Made by a program: the position numbers and the translations under genes. A stretch of DNA of 42,385 nt from Streptomyces sp. T39 (GTDB taxonomy: Bacteria > Actinomycetota > Actinomycetes > Streptomycetales > Streptomycetaceae), in assembly GCF_008042045.1 (NCBI RefSeq), contig NZ_RDBP01000016.1, forward strand, positions 79,307 to 121,691, read 5' to 3'. Below the pieces are notes generated by a model. It was not told where the DNA came from and made no database searches. It was given only the letters and a program-made list of their open reading frames with translations. Shown here one piece after another: positions 36,278 through 42,385 of this stretch (its first letter is position 1; every line of letters starts with the position of its first letter).

Positions 36278-37435
36278 ATGAAACCGGAAGACCTGAAGGC
36301 CGTGCGCGCGTTCGTCAAGGAGTGTCTCGACGGACGGCACGCGGAGCTCGACGCGCTCGACGACAAGCCGTCGGACATCTACGAGCGCTTCCGCGGGACC
36401 GGACTGGCCAACTGGTGGCTGCCCGAGGAGTTCGGCGGCCGGGGACTCACGCTCGAGGACAGCGTCGAGATCGTGAACGAGATCGCCTACGGCGACGCGG
36501 GCGCGGCCTTCACGCTCTTCATCTCGGTCCTCGGCACCAGCATGGTGCAGCTGTACGGCTCCGACGAGCTCAAGGCCCGGTACCTCGAACCGATGGCGGC
36601 CCGCGGCTCGTTCTGCGCGACCCTCGGCAGCGAGCGGAACGCGGGCAGCGAACTGGGCAGGATCGAGACGGTGGTCGCCGCGGACGGCGGCGAACTCGTC
36701 GTCACCGGAGAGAAGTTCTTCTCCACCAACACCGACTTCGCCGACTTCCTGATCGTCGTCGCCCGCTCGGCCGAGGACCCCGAGGCCTACCACGCCGTCC
36801 TGATCCCGCGCGACACGCCCGGCGTCGAGATCGTGAAGCGGTGGGACGTCATCGGCCTGCGCGCCTCGTACACGTACCAGGTCGCCCTGAACGGCTGCCG
36901 CGTCCCCGCCGGGAACCGTCTCGACGGCTCGGGTCTGCGGCTGCTGGAGATCGGCCTCAACGCCAGCCGGATCCTGATCGCCGCCACGGCCATCGGGATC
37001 GCCCGCCGCATCCGGGACCACTGCATGACGTACGCCCGGACCAAGCCGCTGCGCGACGGCGTCCTGATGGAGAACCCGGTCTTCGCACAGCGTCTCGGAC
37101 AGATGGAGATGCAGATCGACGTCATGAAGAGCCACTGTCTGCGCGCCGCCCGCGACTACGACGCGATCATGGCGGACCCGTCCGCGCCTGCCCTCTTCCA
37201 CCGGCAGGGCACCCTGAAGTCCGCCCTGACCGCCAAGATGTTCTGCGGCCAGGCGGGCTGGGACGTGGCCTCCGTGGGGTCGGAGATGTTCGGCGGCCTC
37301 GGCTACACCGACGAGCTGCCCATCGGGAAGCTGATGCGGGACATCCGCTACGTCTCCCTCGTCGAGGGCGGCGACGACGTCCTGCGCGACCTGCTCTACA
37401 GCCGCTACGTGATCCCGGTGCCGCGCCGCTCGTAG
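36278..37435 (+). CDS. Acyl-CoA (acyl-ACP) dehydrogenase in the PKS operon
   Basis: 385 residues, standard three-part flavoprotein. An N-terminal helical domain ([20 protein letters not shown]) is followed by a beta domain with [20 protein letters not shown] and [13 protein letters not shown] at the FAD site. The C-terminal helical domain ends with the catalytic-glutamate region [15 protein letters not shown], aligned with the YEG of medium-chain enzymes. The ATG at 36278 follows GTGGAG and lies 44 bp after the PKS stop, so cotranscription is expected. FAD-dependent dehydrogenases in such operons desaturate a CoA- or ACP-bound precursor, or the growing chain; which one applies is inference. 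A strong terminator ends the operon. Confidence 0.93.
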   Translation: MKPEDLKAVRAFVKECLDGRHAELDALDDKPSDIYERFRGTGLANWWLPEEFGGRGLTLEDSVEIVNEIAYGDAGAAFTLFISVLGTSMVQLYGSDELKARYLEPMAARGSFCATLGSERNAGSELGRIETVVAADGGELVVTGEKFFSTNTDFADFLIVVARSAEDPEAYHAVLIPRDTPGVEIVKRWDVIGLRASYTYQVALNGCRVPAGNRLDGSGLRLLEIGLNASRILIAATAIGIARRIRDHCMTYARTKPLRDGVLMENPVFAQRLGQMEMQIDVMKSHCLRAARDYDAIMADPSAPALFHRQGTLKSALTAKMFCGQAGWDVASVGSEMFGGLGYTDELPIGKLMRDIRYVSLVEGGDDVLRDLLYSRYVIPVPRRS

Positions 37436-37440
37436 GAGGG

Positions 37441-37481
37441 GACGACGGCCGGCGCCCCGCACGGGGGCGCCGGCCGTCGTC
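37441..37481. terminator. Strong terminator after the PKS operon
   Basis: Perfect 18-bp stem (37441-37458 with 37464-37481) and a 5-nt loop, starting 6 bp after the acyl-CoA dehydrogenase stop. Confidence 0.9.
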
Positions 37482-37491
37482 GGTGTCTGAA

Positions 37492-37606
37492 GGGCCTTTC
37501 GTCCGGACCGTGGCACGCGCGAGCCCGCCACGATCGGGACGAGAGGCCCGAAGCGGGCTGCGGAAGGAGCGTCGTCCGCCCTAAGGACGGGCGGGACTCT
37601 CGCAGC
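37492..37606. other. Two further structured elements between convergent genes
   Basis: The first is 37492-37504 paired with 37537-37549 (13 bp, one G-T pair), enclosing CGTGGC/GCCACG (37509-37514 with 37527-37532). The second is GCTGCG/CGCAGC (37557-37562 with 37601-37606), enclosing GTCCGCCC/GGGCGGGAC (37574-37581 with 37589-37597, one bulge). The nearer one can terminate the convergent methyltransferase. The arms GGGCCTTTCGTCC and GGGACGAGAGGCCC also look like GGGNC-N4-GNCCC boxes of DevR/DosR-type regulators. A small RNA cannot be excluded. Confidence 0.45.
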
Positions 37607-37611
37607 ACGCC

Positions 37612-38277
37612 CTACGGCACCTCGGCCTCGAAGAGGGCCGTGCTGCCGTGCACGGTGAGCCTGTGGCCGGGGAAGCGGGCGCCCAGCTCCGCGCGGAGGT
37701 CGTCGAGGCTGTCCTCGGCGTTGTGCATCACACCGCGCCAGTTCCAGAACGGGACGACGGCCCGCGCGGCCGGACCCACCGGGACGCCCTTGCCGAGCAC
37801 GGTGGCGCCGAAGATCCGCCCGCCGGGACGGACGCACGCCGCGACGTTGTCCAGGACCACGGCCTTGTCGCGGATGGTGCCCGGCACACAGTGCAGCAGG
37901 AAGTTGAGCGACGCGGAGCCGAAGGACCGCTCCGGCAGCGGCAGCGGCTCCAGCGCGTTGGCCCGGACCGTGCTGACGTCGAAACGGGCCAGCCGGCGTG
38001 CCGCGTGCCGCAGCGAGTGCTCGTTCAGGTCCGCCAGGGTGATGGACTGCTGCGGCGCGGTGCGGCAGGTGTCCAGGAAGTAGCCGGTGCCCACCCCGAC
38101 GTCCAGGTGCCGGTCGGACACGTTGCGGTCGAACATCGCGACCACCTCGGGCACCGGGACCCGGAAGAGGAACCGGCAGTTGATCTTGAAGGCCACCAGG
38201 TCGTAGAGGGGCAGCGTCCACGGCCGGTAGATGGCCTGGCCTGCGCGTACCTGGTCCGGGTGGGGCGAGGTGGTCAC
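37612..38277 (-). CDS. Class I SAM-dependent methyltransferase
   Basis: 221 residues. SAM-binding motif I is HLDVGVGTGYFLDTC near residue 60; ITLADLNEHSLRHAARR and VRANALEPLPL follow as motifs II and III. The SFGSASLNFLLHCVPG and VRPGGRIFGATVLGKG segments fit small-molecule methyltransferases of natural-product clusters. The N-terminal GQAIYRPWTLPLYDLVAFKINCRFLF is typical of that group. The GTG at 38277 has GGAGG six bases upstream. It is convergent with the PKS operon and may tailor its product, which is inference from position only. Confidence 0.88.
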   Translation of the reverse strand: MTTSPHPDQVRAGQAIYRPWTLPLYDLVAFKINCRFLFRVPVPEVVAMFDRNVSDRHLDVGVGTGYFLDTCRTAPQQSITLADLNEHSLRHAARRLARFDVSTVRANALEPLPLPERSFGSASLNFLLHCVPGTIRDKAVVLDNVAACVRPGGRIFGATVLGKGVPVGPAARAVVPFWNWRGVMHNAEDSLDDLRAELGARFPGHRLTVHGSTALFEAEVP

Positions 38278-38283
38278 GTGGAA

Positions 38284-38360
38284 CCTCCGGCCGGAGGGGG
38301 GCGAATCCGTCTGGCTCCGACTATACGCGGCGCAAGTGGCCGCACCCTCGGCGCACTTGC
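38284..38360 (-). promoter_or_regulatory. Upstream region of the methyltransferase gene
   Basis: Holds a perfect palindrome CCTCCGGCCGGAGG (38284-38297) that includes the ribosome binding site, a -10-like TATAGT (38320-38325, minus strand), and an inverted repeat GCAAGTG-N15-CACTTGC (38332-38360). The last may be an operator just upstream of the -10. No clear -35 was found. Confidence 0.35.
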
Positions 38361-38434
38361 CCTCCGCGCACCGCGTCGCACGGTCCTCGCGGGCACGCCC
38401 GGGCGGTGCGTGCGCGGGCCCGTGCCGGACGCGC

Positions 38435-38471
38435 GCCGGCCGGCCCGGGGCGGGTGCCCGGACCGGCCGGC
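38435..38471 (-). terminator. Terminator after the mannanase gene
   Basis: GCCGGCCGG (38435-38443) pairs with CCGGCCGGC (38463-38471); additional pairs form within the loop (CCGG/CCGG). It begins 14 bp past the mannanase stop at 38486. Confidence 0.6.
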
Positions 38472-38485
38472 GGCGGTGTGCGGTG

Positions 38486-40162
38486 TCAGGCCGCGGCGCA
38501 GGCGGCGCCGTCGAGGGTGAATGCGGCCGGGGCCGGGTTCGTCGCCCCCTTGGTGCCGATGAAGCCCACCGTGACCGAGCCGTTCGGCGCGATGGTGGAG
38601 GTGTACGAGGCGGGGGAGACGCTCACCGTGCCGGCGGACTGCGTGGCGGTGCCGCCCCACATGGTGGCGACGGTCTGCCCGCCGGTGAAGGCGAAGCCCA
38701 GCCGCCAGCCGTCGATCGCGGCCGTGCCGGTGTTGCGCACGACGATCTCGCCCTGGAAGCCGCCCTGCCACTCGCCCACCACCCGGTAGCCGACCGAGCA
38801 GGCGGCGCCGGGCGTGCCGCCCTCGTCCGTGGTGACCTGCACCGTCGCGGAGCGCGCCGAGCGGTTGCCGGCCGCGTCGCGGGCGTAGACGGCGAAGGTG
38901 TAGGCGGTGTCCGCCGTCAGGCCGGTGACGGTGACCTGCGGGCTGACCGAGGAGGCGGCCTTCGTCTCGGTGGTGCCGCTGACGCGGACCACGTCGTAGC
39001 CGGTGACGCCGACGTTGTCGGTGGACGCCGCCCAGGCGAGGGTCGCGGAGTCGGCGGTCACGGCCGAGGCGGCCGGGGTGCCGGGGGCGGTCGGGGCCTC
39101 GTCGTCGCCGGTGGCGCCGCCGAAGACCGTCGCCTCCTCGGAGGTCTCGGCGATGCCGTTCACGCCGTTGAAGATGCGCTCGCCCCAGGAGCTGAGACGG
39201 CTCGGGTCGAAGTCGAGGACCAGGTCGAGGATCGGGTCGGTGTTGCCGCTCCAGGACCAGGCGAGGTAGCCGAGGTCGAGCCGCTCGGCGGCGGCCATCA
39301 TGGTGTCCTCGTCGGGGTCGCCCCACTGGTCGCCCGGTCCGCCGAACTCGCCGATGAGGATCGGCAGTCCCGCCGCGACGAAGCCGTTCAGGTAGTCGTT
39401 GATCTCCTGCGCGGTGTCGAAGACGCTGTACATGTGGATGGAGAAGATCAGGTTGCCGGTGGTGTCGGCGTCGTAGACGGCCTGGGCGTTGGCCTTCATC
39501 ACGCCCTGCCAGTCCTGGCCCCAGTTGGGGGCGTCCACCATGATCGTGTGCTGGAAGCCGGCGGTGCGCAGCTTCTTCACGGCGGCGATCGTCGGGTCGG
39601 TCCAGCCGGCCGGGTCGGTGTTGCCCCAGGGCTCGTTGCCGATGTTGACGATGACGTAGTCCTCCTCGCCGGCCAGTACGTCCTTCAGGCCGATCCAGTA
39701 GTCGGCGGCGTGGTCCAGCGTCCCGGCCGCCGCGTCCTCGCCGTAGCCCGTGGTGTCGTGCACCTCCAGCACGCAGATCAGCCGGTTGGCCTTGCAGTCC
39801 GCGACGACGGCGGCCACGTCGGCGGGGCTGTTCTCGGACCAGCGGTGGCCGTCGGAGAGGACGACCCGGACGCTGTTGGCGCCCTTGGCCTTGATGTCGG
39901 CGAGCGACTGCGTCTCGCCCGGGTACCAGGTGTGGGCGTGGTTGACGCCGCGCATCACGAAGTCGTTGCCGTTCGCCTCCAGCAGGCGCCCGTCGCTGAT
40001 GTGCAGGCCCGTCGCGAGCGCCGCGGCGGTCCGGGCCTGCGCGGCGGTGGCGCCGAAGGCGCCGAGGAGGACGAACCCGACGAGGGTGGCCAGCCCCGTC
40101 AGCAGGGCTACGGCGGTTCGGGACCGTGTGGTGCTCGTACGCGTCGTGCTTCTCGTTCTCAC
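38486..40162 (-). CDS. Secreted beta-mannanase, GH5 (subfamily 8-like) with FN3 and CBM2
   Basis: 558 residues. A Sec-type signal peptide (basic start, then TAVALLTGLATLVGFVLLG, cleavage near AQA) is followed by a GH5 catalytic domain (about 48-345), an FN3 module (about 365-450) and a cellulose-binding CBM2 (about 457-558, with GYRVVGEWQGGFQGEIVV and conserved Trp residues). The acid/base is E177 (NIGNEPWG) and the nucleophile E272 (ILIGEFGG). Start of the mature domain (GLHISDGRLLEANGNDFVM) matches Streptomyces endo-1,4-beta-mannanases, which cut mannan backbones outside the cell. The GTG at 40162 has GGAG five bases upstream; in-frame starts at 40207 and 40201 would begin in or next to the operator. 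Two perfect CebR boxes lie upstream. Start overlaps the ThuA stop by 4 bp. Confidence 0.93.
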   Translation of the reverse strand: MRTRSTTRTSTTRSRTAVALLTGLATLVGFVLLGAFGATAAQARTAAALATGLHISDGRLLEANGNDFVMRGVNHAHTWYPGETQSLADIKAKGANSVRVVLSDGHRWSENSPADVAAVVADCKANRLICVLEVHDTTGYGEDAAAGTLDHAADYWIGLKDVLAGEEDYVIVNIGNEPWGNTDPAGWTDPTIAAVKKLRTAGFQHTIMVDAPNWGQDWQGVMKANAQAVYDADTTGNLIFSIHMYSVFDTAQEINDYLNGFVAAGLPILIGEFGGPGDQWGDPDEDTMMAAAERLDLGYLAWSWSGNTDPILDLVLDFDPSRLSSWGERIFNGVNGIAETSEEATVFGGATGDDEAPTAPGTPAASAVTADSATLAWAASTDNVGVTGYDVVRVSGTTETKAASSVSPQVTVTGLTADTAYTFAVYARDAAGNRSARSATVQVTTDEGGTPGAACSVGYRVVGEWQGGFQGEIVVRNTGTAAIDGWRLGFAFTGGQTVATMWGGTATQSAGTVSVSPASYTSTIAPNGSVTVGFIGTKGATNPAPAAFTLDGAACAAA

Positions 40163-42033
40163 TGAGACTCCAGAAGGTGGGCGCCGGGTCGTGGTCGACA
40201 TGTGCATGGGAGCGCTCCCATGCGTGGGGAAAGGTGCGTGGGAGCGCTCCCATGAAGACAGGCCGCCGGTAACACGTCAAGAGTTCGGACAGCCCCTTCC
40301 GCCGTCCGCTTGCCCGACTGCGGGTTGCGCAGCGAACCGTCCGGCTGCGCCGCCCACCGCTGCGCACCCGACCCGTTGCACGTCCACCACTGCACCTTCG
40401 TGCCGTCCGCCGAGCCGCCGCCGCTCACGTCCAGGCAGCCGCCCAGCGCACGCACCGAGCCGTCACCCGGCACCTGCCACGTCTGCGCGGCGGAACCGTT
40501 GCACGTCCACAACTGCACCTGCGTACCCTCCGCGGCCACACCGCCCTTCACGTCGAGGCACTTGCCGTTCACCCCCTTCACCGCCGCGGACGCCGGCGGC
40601 GCGCCGGTGCTGCGGACGCGGATGTCGCGGAAGGAGACGGTGTCGCCGTCGCCGTGGTTCTGGAGGCCGACGTGGCCCTGGCGCAGGCTGCGGGCGGGGT
40701 CGGTGTTGGTGAAGTCGTTGATCCGGGTCCCGTTGAGGAAGACCTCCAGGCGTTCGCCGGTGACCCGGATCTCGTAGGTGTTCCATTCGCCGGGCGGGTT
40801 GAGCGCCGCGTCGCGGGCGGCGGTGTCGGCGGACCGGTATCCGTAGACCGAGCCGGTGGTGCGGTCCGGGGAGTCGGTGGCGTCGATCTGGATCTCGTAG
40901 CCGTTGTTCACGGCCGACCAGGGGTCGGTGGAGGCGGGGAAGCCGACGAAGACGCCGGAGTTGTCGTCGCCTTCGGCGCGCCAGTCGAGTTTGAGCGACC
41001 AGTCCCCGGTCAGTTCGCGGCCGGAGTACCACAGCAGACCGAGGCCGCCCTGTGAGGTGAGCGTGGAGTCGGCGAGCGAGAACGAGCCGGGGCCCGCCTG
41101 CTGCCAGCCGGCCGTGCTGCCGTCGAAGAGGGATTCGTACCCGTTCTCCGGGCGGCAGTCGGCCCGGGTCATGCCGGCGGCCCAGCGGATCCCGCCGAGG
41201 ACGTGGCGCCGGAGGGCGGGCTCGGACCAGGACTCGTCGGTGTGGCCGCCGCCGGTGTAGAAGGCCCGGCCTCCCTCGTAGTCCTTGCACCAGGCGATCG
41301 GGTGGTCGCCGGACATGGAGCCGCCGGTGTAGCTGGACTCGTCGAGCGAGGCGAGGACGTGGGCGGTCGTGCGGGGGTTGGTGCGGTAGTTGTACCACTC
41401 GTCGAAGCGCTGCCAGGACGTGCCGAGGTGGGCGGTGGCGTCGTGCGCGCGGTTCTCGACCTTGACGGTGGCGGTCTGGTTGTGCGGGTGCGACTGGAAC
41501 AGGGCGCCCGCCAGTCCTGCGTAGAAGGGCCAGTCGTATTCGGTGTCGGCGGCCGCGTGCACGCCCACGTAGCCGCCGCCGGAGCGGATGTACTGCTCGA
41601 ACGCCGTCTGCTGGGTGCCGTCGAGCACGTCGCCCGTGGTGGAGAGGAAGACGACGGCCCGGTAGCGGGCGAGGTTGGCAGTGGTGAAGGCGTTGGGGTC
41701 CTCGGTGGCGTCGACGGTGAAGTTGTTGGCGCCGCCGAGTTGGTGCAGGGCGGCCAGTCCGTCGTCGATGGACGAGTGGCGGAAGCCGGCCGTCCTGGAG
41801 AAGGCCAGGACCCGGTACGCGGGGTCGGCCGCGGCCGCGGCGGGCGCCGGCCGGGGGGCCGGGGCGGACGGTGCCGCCGACGCCGCGGCGGGCAGGGCGG
41901 CTCCCGCCCAGAGCAGTGCCGCCGCGCCGAGCCAGGCGCCCGTGCGGGCCAGGGGGCGCCGCGTCCGGGCCGTCCGGGGCGTCGTCGTGTGCGTCGCGGT
42001 GTGCCGTGTGAGGTGCCGTGTGAAGTGTCGCAT
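40159..42033 (-). CDS. Secreted ThuA - DUF1080 - ricin-lectin protein with truncated lectin
   Basis: 624 residues. A long signal peptide (1 to about 54, with WLGAAALLWAGAALPAAASA) is followed by a ThuA domain (about 72-290: YRVLAFSRTAGFRHSSID, GGGYVGVHAAADTEYDW, FYTGGGHTDESW), then a DUF1080/3-keto-disaccharide-hydrolase-like beta-sandwich (about 298-475), then a ricin-B beta-trefoil from about 484. The trefoil stops at K575 after NPQSGK. The last 49 residues have no lectin sequence and are translated from the mannanase promoter region, including both CebR boxes. The upstream gene's copy of the same lectin continues with CLDAEG...NQRWILP. ThuA/DUF1080 proteins act in extracellular sugar metabolism. 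The ATG at 42033 has GGAAGGAGG upstream and lies 20 bp after the upstream gene's stop. Confidence 0.88.
   Translation of the reverse strand: MRHFTRHLTRHTATHTTTPRTARTRRPLARTGAWLGAAALLWAGAALPAAASAAPSAPAPRPAPAAAAADPAYRVLAFSRTAGFRHSSIDDGLAALHQLGGANNFTVDATEDPNAFTTANLARYRAVVFLSTTGDVLDGTQQTAFEQYIRSGGGYVGVHAAADTEYDWPFYAGLAGALFQSHPHNQTATVKVENRAHDATAHLGTSWQRFDEWYNYRTNPRTTAHVLASLDESSYTGGSMSGDHPIAWCKDYEGGRAFYTGGGHTDESWSEPALRRHVLGGIRWAAGMTRADCRPENGYESLFDGSTAGWQQAGPGSFSLADSTLTSQGGLGLLWYSGRELTGDWSLKLDWRAEGDDNSGVFVGFPASTDPWSAVNNGYEIQIDATDSPDRTTGSVYGYRSADTAARDAALNPPGEWNTYEIRVTGERLEVFLNGTRINDFTNTDPARSLRQGHVGLQNHGDGDTVSFRDIRVRSTGAPPASAAVKGVNGKCLDVKGGVAAEGTQVQLWTCNGSAAQTWQVPGDGSVRALGGCLDVSGGGSADGTKVQWWTCNGSGAQRWAAQPDGSLRNPQSGKRTAEGAVRTLDVLPAACLHGSAPTHLSPRMGALPCTCRPRPGAHLLESQ
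40207..40280 (-). promoter_or_regulatory. Mannanase promoter with two CebR operators
   Basis: Two perfect TGGGAGCGCTCCCA palindromes (40207-40220 and 40239-40252) have centres 32 bp apart, about three helical turns. This is the established binding sequence of CebR, the cello-oligosaccharide-responsive repressor of Streptomyces. On the minus strand TTGACG (40275-40280), a 17-bp spacer and CTTCAT (40252-40257) form a candidate promoter, so the boxes cover the start of transcription and the leader. Confidence 0.9.
40309..40544. repeat. 236-bp perfect direct repeat, copy 1 (lectin of the ThuA gene)
   Basis: Identical base for base to 42150-42385, offset 1841. The left limit (40309) is where the ThuA protein leaves its lectin. 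The right limit is unknown because the other copy runs off the window. Confidence 0.97.
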
Positions 42034-42053
42034 CGTCTGTGGCCTCCTTCCTG

Positions 42054-42385
42054 CTACGGCAGGATCCATCGCTGGTTCGGTCCGTCGTGGCAGGTCCACA
42101 GGTGGACCCGGGTGCCGTCGTTCCAGGTCGAGCCCTCCGCGTCCAGGCACTTGCCCGACTGCGGGTTGCGCAGCGAACCGTCCGGCTGCGCCGCCCACCG
42201 CTGCGCACCCGACCCGTTGCACGTCCACCACTGCACCTTCGTGCCGTCCGCCGAGCCGCCGCCGCTCACGTCCAGGCAGCCGCCCAGCGCACGCACCGAG
42301 CCGTCACCCGGCACCTGCCACGTCTGCGCGGCGGAACCGTTGCACGTCCACAACTGCACCTGCGTACCCTCCGCGGCCACACCGC
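42054..42385 (-). CDS. C-terminal ricin-type lectin domain of a gene cut by the window edge
   Basis: About 110 C-terminal residues are visible, all within a ricin-B beta-trefoil: two repeats of the type GTQVQLWTCNGSAAQTW and GTKVQWWTCNGSGAQRW, then a third, GTRVHLWTCHDGPNQRW, and stop. This is the carbohydrate-binding end of a larger, probably secreted protein whose catalytic part lies outside the window. The stop at 42054 is 20 bp before the ThuA start, so the two are one operon. The first 236 bp seen are identical to the ThuA gene's lectin. Confidence 0.85.
   Translation of the reverse strand, partial: GVAAEGTQVQLWTCNGSAAQTWQVPGDGSVRALGGCLDVSGGGSADGTKVQWWTCNGSGAQRWAAQPDGSLRNPQSGKCLDAEGSTWNDGTRVHLWTCHDGPNQRWILP
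42150..42385. repeat. 236-bp perfect direct repeat, copy 2 (reaches window edge)
   Basis: Identical to 40309-40544. The sequence ends inside the repeat, which is where short-read contigs typically end. Confidence 0.97.

Noticed and set aside
27799..36378. Very long open frame (2859 codons) on the minus strand opposite the PKS
   Set aside because: It is a shadow of the high-GC PKS codons: low-complexity, Arg/Gly-rich, with no domain, while the plus strand carries clear KS, AT, DH, KR and ACP motifs.

Overview
The window is high-GC DNA (well above 70%) from an actinomycete, most likely a Streptomyces. The signs are frequent GTG starts, strong G/C codon bias at third positions, perfect CebR-type operators (TGGGAGCGCTCCCA), a secreted Rpf-like transglycosylase, SpoIIE-type phosphatases and a modular polyketide synthase (PKS). 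No tRNA, rRNA, IS element or CRISPR array was seen.

Layout. Positions 1-11400 hold ordinary metabolic and regulatory genes: a maleylacetate reductase cut by the left edge, an MpaB-type oxygenase, a HTH-less LysR-like sensor divergent from a DUF5997 protein, an orphan cytochrome oxidase subunit I with a small tail-anchored partner, an enoyl-CoA hydratase/isomerase, a thioredoxin-reductase-like flavoprotein, a SnoaL-like protein divergent from a PadR regulator, and an NAD-dependent epimerase-like protein. Positions 11400-25300 hold the Rpf-like protein, pyruvate carboxylase, a methyltransferase divergent from a PfkB kinase, a DHA2 exporter, an SDR, an alpha/beta hydrolase divergent from a VOC protein, a hemerythrin-domain protein, a small conserved protein and a membrane Ser/Thr kinase.

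Positions 25300-38300 hold a full-length PAS/GAF/SpoIIE/HATPase phosphatase and then a second SpoIIE phosphatase that has lost its 5' half. This abuts, head to head, a PKS that starts in the KS-AT linker: AT(methylmalonyl)-ACP-KS-AT(malonyl)-DH-KR-ACP-docking. An acyl-CoA dehydrogenase follows in the same operon, then a strong terminator and a convergent methyltransferase. The junction between the two truncated genes carries a 36-bp tandem duplication and a 31-bp perfect inverted repeat. It is either a real rearrangement or an assembly join.

Positions 38300-42385 (right end) are a secreted polysaccharide-degradation locus. A CebR-controlled GH5 beta-mannanase (GH5-FN3-CBM2) is preceded by a ThuA/DUF1080/ricin-lectin protein, and by the end of another lectin-bearing gene cut by the right edge. 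The two lectin segments share a 236-bp identical repeat that runs into the window edge, and the ThuA gene's lectin is broken off at that repeat.

Two items stand out. One is the HTH-less LysR sensor next to an internally duplicated, HTH-like DUF5997 protein, a possible split regulator. The other is the truncated PKS with its dehydrogenase at a rearranged junction.
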